A DNA stretch of 64,000 nt from Promethearchaeota archaeon (lineage in GTDB: Archaea; Asgardarchaeota; Lokiarchaeia; Helarchaeales; RDOG01): NCBI GenBank assembly GCA_011365055.1, contig RDOG01000014.1, positions 1 through 64,000 of the forward strand. The letters run 5' to 3'. The notes below the pieces were generated by a model, which did no database searches, was not told where the DNA came from, and saw only the letters and a program-made list of their open reading frames with translations. This document shows, in pieces, positions 25,394-33,773 of this stretch. Each line of letters opens with the position of its first letter. The stretch's first letter is position 1. The translations under genes were made by a program, and so were the position numbers.

Positions 25394-25822
25394 TTAGGCA
25401 TATTTATATTTAGTTGCAAGGAGATAAATGATACCGAAAACGCCAATACAGAAGAGAATCACGTAAACCCAAACCGAAATACTGTAAATTGCAGTTGCAG
25501 GACTTACGATTAATGCCCAAATTCCTTGTATTGAATCATTAAGAAACTTGACAACAACGTAAGTAAGAATGAGTAAACTCGTTCCCCACGCCCATTCTTG
25601 ATCTTTTATGAGACCATATCCGCTTATAAAACCCCAGCCAGCAATAACGATGTCTGTCCATGCAGATGTTCCAACTGCCCTTGCAACGGTTGGGTCTGAA
25701 CCGCTTAATCCAATAAGAGGGTTGAATCCTACTAAGTTCATAATGCCAATTACTAATAAAATGGCACCAGAAATCATTAAAATGACTCCGTAAAAAACTG
25801 AGCCTCCTTCACCTGAGCTCAT
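25394..25822 (-). CDS. Four-helix membrane protein, paralogue of the gene at 26187
   Basis: The 142-residue product has four membrane helices and starts MSSGEGGSVFYGVILMISG. It aligns by eye with the protein at 26187-26621 (MSKSFGGSKFFGVILIIIG): the same N-terminal glycine pattern, the same FGxxxGxGLxKxxEWAxG-like loop between helices 2 and 3, and the same length. ATG 25820-25822 has AAGGATGTG 7 nt upstream, nearly the same leader as its paralogue. It resembles small archaeal membrane proteins of unknown role. Confidence 0.75.
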   Translation of the reverse strand: MSSGEGGSVFYGVILMISGAILLVIGIMNLVGFNPLIGLSGSDPTVARAVGTSAWTDIVIAGWGFISGYGLIKDQEWAWGTSLLILTYVVVKFLNDSIQGIWALIVSPATAIYSISVWVYVILFCIGVFGIIYLLATKYKYA

Positions 25823-26186
25823 AAATCATACACATCCTTTTTTATTTCTTTCGCTAATATCTTTCTTATTTCAAACCAAAATGGTGAGAAATATGATGCT
25901 TTCTACAAAATAAAATAAAAAAATATTTTTTAATAGGTATAAAATTGTAAGTTATTCTTTGATTTAAATGTTATTTTATTTGGTAAATTACCATTTATAT
26001 GAAGCCTTTCAAATTTTTAGTTAAAGAATTCACCCAAAACTAAAATTATAAAGAATATATATATGTGCATTATATTCGGAATTATCTGATAAAATTAAAA
26101 AAGAATTGCATCAGTATAAAATCTTGATTATAACTAAAAATTAAAGAAATTATGAAAATATAAAAAAAAAGAGAATTGAAAAATAA
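25823..26186. other. AT-rich intergenic region
   Basis: Separates the two paralogous membrane-protein genes. No open frame or repeat was recognised. A TATA-like ATATATATG sequence near 26057-26065 could belong to a promoter. Confidence 0.4.
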
Positions 26187-26621
26187 TTAACCTTCTTTTC
26201 TCAAATTATCAATCGCTAGAACTGCAATTCCTATTGCTGCCAAAATAGCTACAATAATCCAGAAGATAGAAGTGACATCCGGTATACCTGCCATTAAGGT
26301 CATAATACCTGGAACAATATTACCAATAGAGTTGGCAATTGTCATTGCAAAAATTACTATTCCGATTCCAAAGGCCCACTCCTCTTCTTTAAACAACCCA
26401 AATCCTGCTAGAATTCCAAATGCTGCTAGTGTCAATGTCGGGACTGCATCCCATACGGTCACGTAATTTTGAATCTGCGAGCTTGTTCCTATTGTTGCAA
26501 GAATCCAGTTTGATAAGTTAGCGCCGACAAATAATTGGAGGATTCCGTTAATGACGAGAAAGATACCTATTATGATCAAAATAACTCCAAAAAATTTAGA
26601 TCCACCAAAACTTTTACTCAT
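26187..26621 (-). CDS. Four-helix membrane protein, paralogue of the gene at 25394
   Basis: I start at ATG 26619-26621 (144 aa), which matches the N-terminus of its paralogue and has a GAAGTGTGA leader 7 nt upstream; an ATG at 26645 would add eight residues. Four membrane helices; the loop between helices 2 and 3 contains GLFKEEEWAFG, like GLIKDQEWAWG of the other copy. The C-terminus ends DNLRKEG. The duplication is old (perhaps a third of positions identical). No known family recognised. Confidence 0.75.
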   Translation of the reverse strand: MSKSFGGSKFFGVILIIIGIFLVINGILQLFVGANLSNWILATIGTSSQIQNYVTVWDAVPTLTLAAFGILAGFGLFKEEEWAFGIGIVIFAMTIANSIGNIVPGIMTLMAGIPDVTSIFWIIVAILAAIGIAVLAIDNLRKEG

Positions 26622-26820
26622 TTTATCACACTTCTTGTTTTTCAATTTTTCCTAATTTTTTCAATGATAATTATCCCTAATTTAAAAGGATGTAATAATA
26701 AGGTGAGGATAATGGTATAAATATTTTTTGAAAGGTAGTATATTATAGTACATCAAGATTTGAAACATGTTAAATGATAATACATTTGTAAATTGTTTAA
26801 TAATTCGGGAAATCACAAAT

Positions 26821-27669
26821 TTATGTGAATATGTAATAAATTGAAAAGCCAATAGTAAATAATCCAAATAAAATTTTTAAATTTCTAGATGATATTTTCT
26901 CCACGATTTTTGGACCTATTTGAGCACCGATAATTGTACCTAATGCTAATATCAAACCCAAGAAGATGTCTATATATGAAATAATGAAATTAGTTATATT
27001 GTTTGTAATAGCTGCAAAAATAATCATAAAAGTGGAAGTGGCTACCGCAAAATGCATCGGCACATGACATAAAATATTAAGAGTTGGAACATTGATAAAT
27101 CCACCTCCAATTCCTAATAGTCCTGATACAACGCCAGATAGGAAAGAAATTGGGAGAATAAGAATTAAATTTAATGAATAATCGTATTTTTTATTATCTT
27201 TATCAAAAAGTGATCCATTAATATTAAATTTATTAAAAAAATCCCCCATAATTCTCATTTCAATAAAACTTTTTTTTTCTATATCTTCCGGCTTTTCTTT
27301 TAAGCTCTGAAAAACCATGTAAGCGCCGATAAAAATTATAAAAATAGAAAATATAATCTTCAACATATCACTAGTTAGAAATTCTTTAAAAATACTTCCT
27401 AAAATTGCTCCTAATATGCTAGTAATTGAAAGAATTAATCCGATTTTAATAATTTCTTTATTAATTCTTCCCGTAAAGTAATAACGAATTGTACCTGACA
27501 TTGATGTGAATAATATCACGAACATCGATGTAGAGATGGCGACGTGAATATCGAGGGAAAATAAAATATTCAAAGTTGGAACGAAAAAAAAACCTCCACC
27601 AATACCTAAAATAGGTGCGATGGTTCCATATATTACTCCAAGTAGTATTAAAATAAAATAAATTAACAT
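26821..27669 (-). CDS. TauE/SafE family (DUF81) membrane transporter
   Basis: Proteins of this family export sulfite or other organosulfur anions, or import sulfur compounds. The 282-residue product has about eight membrane helices and two copies of the family repeat: GIGGGFFFVPTLNILF (about residues 22-37) and GIGGGFINVPTLNILC (about 186-201), with an inserted hydrophilic loop around residues 125-165. It is divergent from the sulfur-relay operon starting at 27868, with 198 nt between them. Context therefore suggests transport of a sulfur species feeding or relieving that operon. Confidence 0.9.
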   Translation of the reverse strand: MLIYFILILLGVIYGTIAPILGIGGGFFFVPTLNILFSLDIHVAISTSMFVILFTSMSGTIRYYFTGRINKEIIKIGLILSITSILGAILGSIFKEFLTSDMLKIIFSIFIIFIGAYMVFQSLKEKPEDIEKKSFIEMRIMGDFFNKFNINGSLFDKDNKKYDYSLNLILILPISFLSGVVSGLLGIGGGFINVPTLNILCHVPMHFAVATSTFMIIFAAITNNITNFIISYIDIFLGLILALGTIIGAQIGPKIVEKISSRNLKILFGLFTIGFSIYYIFT

Positions 27670-27819
27670 ATCTTATCAAAGATTACTTGAATTAATATAA
27701 ATTTTTTTTATCGAGAATTTTGTAACTTGCTTAATCTTATAAAGTATTGTTTAGACTAAGATAGTTGATTCACTCTATTATACCAAAAAAACATATGGAA
27801 GGGATTAAAAAGAGGTTAA

Positions 27820-27858
27820 TTTCTTATATAATTACAGTGTTATATCGCACCTATTGGA
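27820..27858 (+). promoter_or_regulatory. tusA: Promoter of the sulfur operon
   Basis: A TTATATAAT box at about 27822-27830 is followed by a short stretch and a GGAG Shine-Dalgarno at 27855-27858. The expected transcription start would be only a few nucleotides upstream of the ribosome site, giving a very short leader before the TTG start of tusA at 27868. Confidence 0.5.
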
Positions 27859-27867
27859 GTTGATATT

Positions 27868-28116
27868 TTGAGCGGAGATGAAAATATAAAACCTACTAAA
27901 TCTATCGATACTATTGGATTATTTTGTCCAGTTCCTCTTTTCCAAACAAGAGAAAATCTAGATTCCCTAAAAGTTGGGGACGTTCTAGAAGTTGTTGCTG
28001 ACGACCCCGCAGCAGAAGAAGATATAAAACGATTTACTAAAAGGACTGGACATAAATTATTGAAATTTGAGAAATATGACGATTATTTAAGATTCTTAAT
28101 AGAAAAAATTAAATAA
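27868..28116 (+). CDS. tusA: TusA/SirA-like sulfur carrier protein
   Basis: TusA-type proteins pass persulfide sulfur from cysteine desulfurases to tRNA or cofactor pathways. The 82-residue protein has the signature GLFCPVPLFQTRENL (about residues 13-27) with the persulfide cysteine in CPxP, and DDPAAEEDI further on. Start TTG 27868-27870 with GGAG 9 nt upstream. First gene of an operon with a DsrE-like protein, an IscS-like protein and IscU, all close together in the same direction. Such TusA-DsrE pairs are typical of sulfur-relay modules. Confidence 0.92.
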   Translation: MSGDENIKPTKSIDTIGLFCPVPLFQTRENLDSLKVGDVLEVVADDPAAEEDIKRFTKRTGHKLLKFEKYDDYLRFLIEKIK

Positions 28117-28142
28117 TTATATAAATCGGAGGTTTTTTTAAT

Positions 28143-28508
28143 ATGAGTGATGAAGAATTTGATATTTTATATGTACAAACAAGTGACGCACCAGAAAGGC
28201 AATATTCGCCCCTTGTTTTAGCTCAAACTGCAAAAGCCATGGATCTCAAGGTAAAAGTCTATTATTTGGGTATGGGATTAAAAATGCTCAAACCAGGTGT
28301 AGCGGATCAAATAAAAATGGGTAATTTTCCAAGCGTTAAAGAAATGTTAGATAAGACCATGGGAATGGGTATTGAAATATTTGTTTGCGAAGCTTCAAAG
28401 CAGATGTTAGGTTGGGATAAAGTAGAATTGATTCCTGGAGTTAAAATAGTGGGTGCTGCAACCTTGAATGATCTTGCGTTAGAGGCAAAATCAACCATGT
28501 GGTTTTAA
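28143..28508 (+). CDS. DsrE/DsrF-like sulfur relay protein
   Basis: A 121-residue alpha/beta protein of the DsrE family, which accepts and passes persulfide sulfur. Visible features are the opening strand ILYVQTSDAPERQYSPLVLA, a middle strand KVKVYYLGMGLKML, and a VCEASKQMLGW segment with the likely sulfur-carrying cysteine (about residue 81). ATG 28143 has CGGAGG about 9 nt upstream and lies 26 nt after the tusA stop. It acts beside TusA in the operon. Confidence 0.87.
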   Translation: MSDEEFDILYVQTSDAPERQYSPLVLAQTAKAMDLKVKVYYLGMGLKMLKPGVADQIKMGNFPSVKEMLDKTMGMGIEIFVCEASKQMLGWDKVELIPGVKIVGAATLNDLALEAKSTMWF

Positions 28509-28545
28509 TAATTTAGCAAAATATGAGATGTTGGAGGTTATTTAA

Positions 28546-29721
28546 ATAAATACTAAATATTATCTAGATTATCAAGCTGCAAAACCAGTTGATCCTGAAG
28601 TTTTCGAAGCAATGAAGCCGTATTTCGTCGATAAATTTGGAAACCCTTCTTCCTTACACCTAATTGGAGATGAAGCAACAGAAACTTTAGAAAAGAGTAG
28701 AAAAAAAATCGCTGATTTTATTCATGCAGAAAAGAAGCAAGAAATAATTTTTACATCAGGTGCAACTGAATCAAATAATCTTGCAATTATAGGATTTGCA
28801 ATGAGAAATAAGCGAAATGGAAAACATTTAATCATATCTGAAATAGAACATATTTCTATACATAATATTGCCAAATATCTAGAAAAAAATGGATTTGAAA
28901 TTTCAAAGGTTCCTGTTGATTTTAATGGTCTCGTAAGATTAGATAAATTAAAAGAAAAAATTCGTGAAGATACAATTTTGATTTCAATTCAATATGCGAA
29001 TAATGAAATTGGTACAATTCAACCTATTAGAGAAATTAGTAAAATAACTAAGGAACATGGAATAATTTTCCATTCTGATGCTATTGCTGCAGAAGGAATA
29101 CTTCCAATTGATGTTGTTAAGGATGGAATTGATATGTTAACACTTTCTTCTAATGATATTTACGGACCCCGAGGTATTGGCGCTTTATACGTGCGAACAG
29201 GTGTTAATATTAATCCAATTATAATTGGTGGTGGACAAGAGCGGGGGCTTCGATCTGGAAGCGAAGATATTCCCTCAATTGTTGGGATGGCTAAGGCTTC
29301 TGAAATTGCTAAAAATAATATTAAAGAGGAAAGTGAAAGGTTATCTCAATTAAGAGATTATTTAATAAAAAATATTCTTGAAAAAATTCCTAAATCCCAT
29401 TTAAACGGGCATCCCGAACATAGATTACCTCATAATGCTCATTTCCGTTTCGATTATATTGAAGGTGAATCATTATTGTTATCTTTAAAGGATGAAGGTA
29501 TTTCTATTGCTACGGGATCTGCTTGTACATCTAAAACGCTTGAAGCATCTCACACGCTCATTTCAATTGGTTTATTGCATGAGGAAGCACATGGCTCTTT
29601 AGTAGTAACATTAGGAAGATATACTACTCAAGAGGATGTAGATAAATTAATTGAGGCACTTCCTGGTATTATTGAAAGATTAAGAAAAATATCTTCAATT
29701 ACTAAAGAGGAGGTAATGTAG
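28546..29721 (+). CDS. iscS: IscS/NifS-like protein lacking the PLP lysine, apparent AUA start
   Basis: Family members take sulfur from cysteine using PLP. The catalytic Cys loop GSACTSK is intact (Cys about 327), as are EH near residue 102 and NNEIG near 152. The PLP lysine, normally in an SxHKxxGPKG segment, is replaced: SSNDIYGPRG has Asp at residue 204. A Lys-to-Asp enzyme of this kind is known from Archaeoglobus fulgidus. The N-terminus YYLDYQAAKPVDPEV, normal for the family, lies upstream of the first ATG (28612). Reading back, GGAGG at 28533-28537 stands 8 nt before ATA 28546-28548, which directly follows a TAA, so AUA is the apparent start. 391 residues. Confidence 0.88.
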   Translation: MNTKYYLDYQAAKPVDPEVFEAMKPYFVDKFGNPSSLHLIGDEATETLEKSRKKIADFIHAEKKQEIIFTSGATESNNLAIIGFAMRNKRNGKHLIISEIEHISIHNIAKYLEKNGFEISKVPVDFNGLVRLDKLKEKIREDTILISIQYANNEIGTIQPIREISKITKEHGIIFHSDAIAAEGILPIDVVKDGIDMLTLSSNDIYGPRGIGALYVRTGVNINPIIIGGGQERGLRSGSEDIPSIVGMAKASEIAKNNIKEESERLSQLRDYLIKNILEKIPKSHLNGHPEHRLPHNAHFRFDYIEGESLLLSLKDEGISIATGSACTSKTLEASHTLISIGLLHEEAHGSLVVTLGRYTTQEDVDKLIEALPGIIERLRKISSITKEEVM

Positions 29722-30510
29722 ATTAAATCAACAAAATATTCAGAAAAGGTATTAGACCATTTTAGAAATCCTAGAAACGTGGGAACTCTAGAAGGGCCTA
29801 ATGTAGCCGCAGGAAGAGTTGGAAACCCAACATGCGGTGATTTAATGGACATTTACATTAAAGTTGAAAATAATAAAATTGTAGATATAAAATTTAAGAC
29901 TTTTGGATGCGGTTCAGCAATTGCAACAAGTAGCATGATAACTGAACTTGCCAAAGGCATGACATTAGAAGAAGCTGAAAAAATAACTCGTCAAGATGTT
30001 GCTGATCAATTAGATGGCTTGCCCCCCATCAAAATGCATTGCTCAAACTTAGCAGCTGATGCATTAAAAGAAGCGATAAAAAACTATAGAGCGGGAACTA
30101 AAATAAATCTTGAAGAACCTGTTGTAGCAAGAACATGTACTGTTGTATCTGAACCAGAAAAAATAGTCGGAATTGATGAGTTCTTGAATAAAGGTGTGTT
30201 TCGAGAATACAGCGATCTGGAGATATTTAAAAATCAACGGGTATTGATCGTAGAAAATGGCGAACCAAGCATTAAATTGGCAATGGAATTAACTAAAGTT
30301 ACTGGAAGGGTAATTTTTATAACACCATTAAAAAATATACTTGCAACTGAAGAATTAAGTACACAATTAAAACGATCCGATGTTAAGGTTCTCAAACAAT
30401 CTGCACTTCTTGAAATAATGGGTACAAACTCAGTTGAAAAAGTAAAAATACATGATTTGGATGAAGATGAAGAATACGATCTTTTTGTTGATGCCGTCAT
30501 TCTTCCATAA
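29722..30510 (+). CDS. iscU: IscU scaffold fused to a nucleotide-binding-like domain, apparent AUU start
   Basis: Residues 1-130 are the Fe-S scaffold IscU: the conserved N-terminal YSEKVLDHFRNPRNVG and the three ligand cysteines C38 (PTCGD), C63 (FGCGS) and C107 (MHCSN) are present. Residues about 165-262 resemble the NAD(P)-binding part of thioredoxin-reductase-like oxidoreductases: RVLIVENGEPSIKLAMEL, then IITP-like strand and VEKVKIHDLDEDEEYDLFVDAV, but the usual G-x-G-x-x-G has become VENGEPS. The first ATG/GTG/TTG (GTG 29779) would remove the conserved start. GAGGAGGT at 29707-29714 is 7 nt before ATT 29722-29724, which directly follows the iscS stop. 262 residues. Confidence 0.88.
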   Translation: MKSTKYSEKVLDHFRNPRNVGTLEGPNVAAGRVGNPTCGDLMDIYIKVENNKIVDIKFKTFGCGSAIATSSMITELAKGMTLEEAEKITRQDVADQLDGLPPIKMHCSNLAADALKEAIKNYRAGTKINLEEPVVARTCTVVSEPEKIVGIDEFLNKGVFREYSDLEIFKNQRVLIVENGEPSIKLAMELTKVTGRVIFITPLKNILATEELSTQLKRSDVKVLKQSALLEIMGTNSVEKVKIHDLDEDEEYDLFVDAVILP

Positions 30511-30516
30511 TTTTTT

Positions 30517-32277
30517 TTATTTATGAGAAAAATATGTTTTAATAATTGGTTTTTTTTCTATTAATCTTACAAATCCAAATCGTTCAAACTGAATTGTATT
30601 TCCAATTATAACATTTAATAAATTTGTTTCTCCTACTCCTTTAATTGTTGTACCGTCCGGTTTTAATACACTACATTCAATGTTATCTTGATATGGTACC
30701 CAATGTAATATAGAATATTTCTTATCTCTCGCGATATCTAATTCCTTCGATGAAAATATCGCTTTAATTTTTTTATCAATTTCAGTTATCTCAATATTGA
30801 ATAAGTCTTTTAATCTAAGTTTTTTTTCTTTTTTTAGTTTTTTTACATCGCTTAAAGCAATATAAAGTTGAATTTTTCCATTTTCTATTTTTAAATCAAA
30901 TTCTCTATATCCTTTTTCAGGATTATTCGGCAATTTTAATGCTTCAGCTTTTAAATTTTCATATGGAATTTCTGAAACCTCTATTTCTCTAGGATTGTCT
31001 ACAAAAAAATATCTTTCAGAAATAGGATCAATGTACTTTTTATTAAAACTATATAATATCTGCGGCGAAAATTTTATATCGGTTAATGATAGTCCAAAAT
31101 CCAGTATTGTGTCTCTTATTGCCTCAGCTCTAATTCCCCGACTTTTCAAGCTGTTGATTGACCATGTACGGGGATCTTCCCATCCAATATAATTCCCACT
31201 TTGAATTTGTTCTCGGTTATAAGTTTTTGAAAGTTTCATATCTTGAAAAGAAATGATTCCATAATGGATGAATTCAGTGTTTTTTTTCCATCCAAACATC
31301 TTCCAAATGAGTTCTTCAACTCGATCTTCCTTCATGAGATCTTTTCCTCTAATTATATGGGTTATTCCTAAAAGATAATCATCTATTCCCCAAGAAAATT
31401 CTAATAATGGCCAAACTCTATATTTTTGCCCAACTCTTGGGTGATCTCGCTCTGAAATCCTCATAATTATGTGATCTCTTAATGCTGGATCTGCTAGATC
31501 CATTCCTGTTTTTAACCTTACTCCTGCACTTTTTTCTGGAAAAGTCCCATCAAGCATTTTTTCCCAACGAGCAAGATTTTCCTCCACTGCCATGCTACGA
31601 CAAGGACACCCTTTCTTCTTGATTTTATATTCGTCTCTCCATGTTTCTCCATCACAAGTACATACGTAAGCTTTTCCTTTCTCTAACAATTTTTTACAAT
31701 GATCTTGATAAATATCCATGCGATCTGTTTTATAATAGGATTTATGGATTTTAATTCCCAAAAAATCTAAATTTTCTTTTATTAAATCATATGCTTCTGG
31801 TAAAACCCATTTCTGGTCGCTTCCAATCGTATCATCATATACAAGAAGTAACTTACCTTGGTACATTTTATTGCAATATTCGTCATTTAGTAGAACCATT
31901 CTGGCATTACCTATATGAAGCGGTCCTGAAGGATAAGGTGCTAATCGCATAACTACTGCGTGTCCTTTCTTAACGTTTGGTAGTGGTGGTAAGGTTTTTT
32001 CTTCAATGGTTTTTATTTTTTGCTTATCTTCTAAAAAATTAGCAAAATCTTCAGAGAATTTCTTTTTCTGGGCTTCAAAATTCATTGAGTTTATTTTTTC
32101 AACAATAATATTGACTTTATTTGATAATTCTTTAGCTTTTGATCGCAAATCTGGATGATTTTGAAGTATTTTTCCTAATATCACTTTGATATTTGTTTTT
32201 CCATTAAAATTAATTGCGTTTTCGAGCCCTAATCGCCAGATTAATGATTCTATTTCTTCAGACATTCCTATCATCAT
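30517..32277 (-). CDS. gltX: Glutamyl-tRNA synthetase, archaeal type
   Basis: Charges tRNA(Glu) (and probably tRNA(Gln) as the precursor for amidation, as in archaea lacking GlnRS). Class I motifs: PYPSGPLHIGNARM (about residues 113-126, HIGN) and MKLSKTYN (about 348-355, the KMSKS equivalent). Between them are CTCDG and CPC (about 205-223), a zinc-binding-like knob. The C-terminal beta-barrels follow. The archaeal/eukaryotic form is recognised by the DPALRDHIIMRI segment. At 586 residues the length fits. Convergent with the iscU gene (6 nt between stops). Three Met codons compete as start; 32277 is used here. Confidence 0.95.
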   Translation of the reverse strand: MMIGMSEEIESLIWRLGLENAINFNGKTNIKVILGKILQNHPDLRSKAKELSNKVNIIVEKINSMNFEAQKKKFSEDFANFLEDKQKIKTIEEKTLPPLPNVKKGHAVVMRLAPYPSGPLHIGNARMVLLNDEYCNKMYQGKLLLVYDDTIGSDQKWVLPEAYDLIKENLDFLGIKIHKSYYKTDRMDIYQDHCKKLLEKGKAYVCTCDGETWRDEYKIKKKGCPCRSMAVEENLARWEKMLDGTFPEKSAGVRLKTGMDLADPALRDHIIMRISERDHPRVGQKYRVWPLLEFSWGIDDYLLGITHIIRGKDLMKEDRVEELIWKMFGWKKNTEFIHYGIISFQDMKLSKTYNREQIQSGNYIGWEDPRTWSINSLKSRGIRAEAIRDTILDFGLSLTDIKFSPQILYSFNKKYIDPISERYFFVDNPREIEVSEIPYENLKAEALKLPNNPEKGYREFDLKIENGKIQLYIALSDVKKLKKEKKLRLKDLFNIEITEIDKKIKAIFSSKELDIARDKKYSILHWVPYQDNIECSVLKPDGTTIKGVGETNLLNVIIGNTIQFERFGFVRLIEKKPIIKTYFSHK

Positions 32278-32389
32278 AAAATTTTATATTTCCTAAAATA
32301 ATTCTTATTAATTTGAAAATATCTCAGTTAGACTTTAGATATCTAATGGGGTTAAAATTTTTTATTTATGTTTTTTCAAAGGAAATTCG

Positions 32390-33493
32390 ATGAAAAGAGT
32401 TATCTTTCATATTGATATGGATGCTTTTTATGCTTCCGTAGAGACAATTAATAATCCTAATTTAAAGGATAAACCATTTATTGTTGGTACTGGACCAAAT
32501 GTTGGGATTGGAAGTGGAGTGGTTACAACAGCGAGTTATAAGGCTCGGGAATATGGCGTAAAATCTGCAATGCGAATTTCTCAAGCGAAAAAATTATGTC
32601 CGGATTTAATTATAGTACCTCCAACATGGAAGCTAATAAAAGAAACCTCCGATAAAGTAATGGAGATTTTACAAACTTATTCTGATGATTTCCAACAAGT
32701 GAGCATTGATGAAGCCTTCATTGATGTGACGAAGAAAATTGGACCAGATGAATCTCCTATTGAATTAGCTGAAATCATTAAAACAGAAATACAGGAAAAT
32801 ACCAAAATTACTTGTTCGATAGGAATCGCTGAAAGCAAAGAAGTTGCTAAAATAGCTTCTGATATTAACAAACCAAATGGAATTACCTTTATTCCTTTAG
32901 AAAAAGTGGAAGAAATGTTAAACCCTCTTCTTGTTCAAAAAATCAGAGGTATTGGTCCTAAAAAAGCAGATTTTCTTAATATGAATGGAATTAAAACAAT
33001 TGCTGATTTAAGAAAATTAAAATTAAGCGAGTTAATCCCTCTATTTAACGGTAATAAAAAAATAGCTCATCATTTTTATAAAGTAGTAAGAGGTTTAGAT
33101 GAAGGAGAAGTTCAATCCCATGGAATCAGAAAGTCTATTGGTAAAAAGAAAAATTTTGGGAAAATAATTACTGATTTAAATGAATTAATAGAGGGTATTA
33201 AACATACTGTTAATCTCATTCATGACATTTTGGAAAAAAATAATTTCTTTTTTAAAACTATTTCTGTTGAAATCGTTTATAGTGATTTTAAAAGAGCCAA
33301 TAAAGCTTTTACTATTGATAGTTTTAGTAATTCAAGGAAAAAATTATTAGATACCGCAATTAAATTAATAAGAAAAATTATAGGAAACGAATTCTCCATT
33401 AGGGGCGTTAGAATCTCGATTTCGAACTTAAAAAAAGGAGAATATAGTGGAAAAATTAAAGTGCAAAGATCTTTAGAATCTTGGTACAAATAA
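32390..33493 (+). CDS. dinB: DNA polymerase IV, Y-family (Dpo4/DinB)
   Basis: Translesion polymerase. The catalytic motif HIDMDAFYASVE (about residues 7-18) and SIDEAFIDVT (about 104-113) supply the acidic metal ligands; the thumb contains IRGIGPKKADFL with a helix-hairpin-helix, and the little-finger domain follows. The C-terminal QRSLESWYK fits a PCNA-interacting peptide (Q-x-x-L-x-x-aromatic-aromatic). ATG 32390 with AAGGAAA 6 nt upstream. 367 residues, normal for archaeal members. Divergent from gltX with 112 nt between. Confidence 0.96.
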   Translation: MKRVIFHIDMDAFYASVETINNPNLKDKPFIVGTGPNVGIGSGVVTTASYKAREYGVKSAMRISQAKKLCPDLIIVPPTWKLIKETSDKVMEILQTYSDDFQQVSIDEAFIDVTKKIGPDESPIELAEIIKTEIQENTKITCSIGIAESKEVAKIASDINKPNGITFIPLEKVEEMLNPLLVQKIRGIGPKKADFLNMNGIKTIADLRKLKLSELIPLFNGNKKIAHHFYKVVRGLDEGEVQSHGIRKSIGKKKNFGKIITDLNELIEGIKHTVNLIHDILEKNNFFFKTISVEIVYSDFKRANKAFTIDSFSNSRKKLLDTAIKLIRKIIGNEFSIRGVRISISNLKKGEYSGKIKVQRSLESWYK

Positions 33494-33773
33494 TTGCTAA
33501 TATTTGAATTTTTTAAAAATCCTTCTGTAAAAATGTATGGATTATTATATTTCTTTTCTGAATATTGTTTAAGAACACTTTATCTCTTTTTATCAAATAA
33601 ATAATATAAAAAAATATCTGAAATTAAACATCTATAAATTCCGAATCTTATTTGGATGTAGAACTGTTACTCCGATTCACACTACATAATTTTAAATAAA
33701 AAAATTAGGTGTTAATTTTATTCAAAGTATAAAATTCTTATATATTTAAAATAATTGAAAAGGAGGATTTTCG

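Noticed and set aside
28543..28548. Stop-codon read-through or a recoded stop as an explanation of the iscS start
   Set aside because: The stop there is TAA and the mini-frame before it has only five codons; pyrrolysine uses TAG and selenocysteine TGA, so recoding does not fit both genes. Reinitiation at AUA/AUU is simpler.
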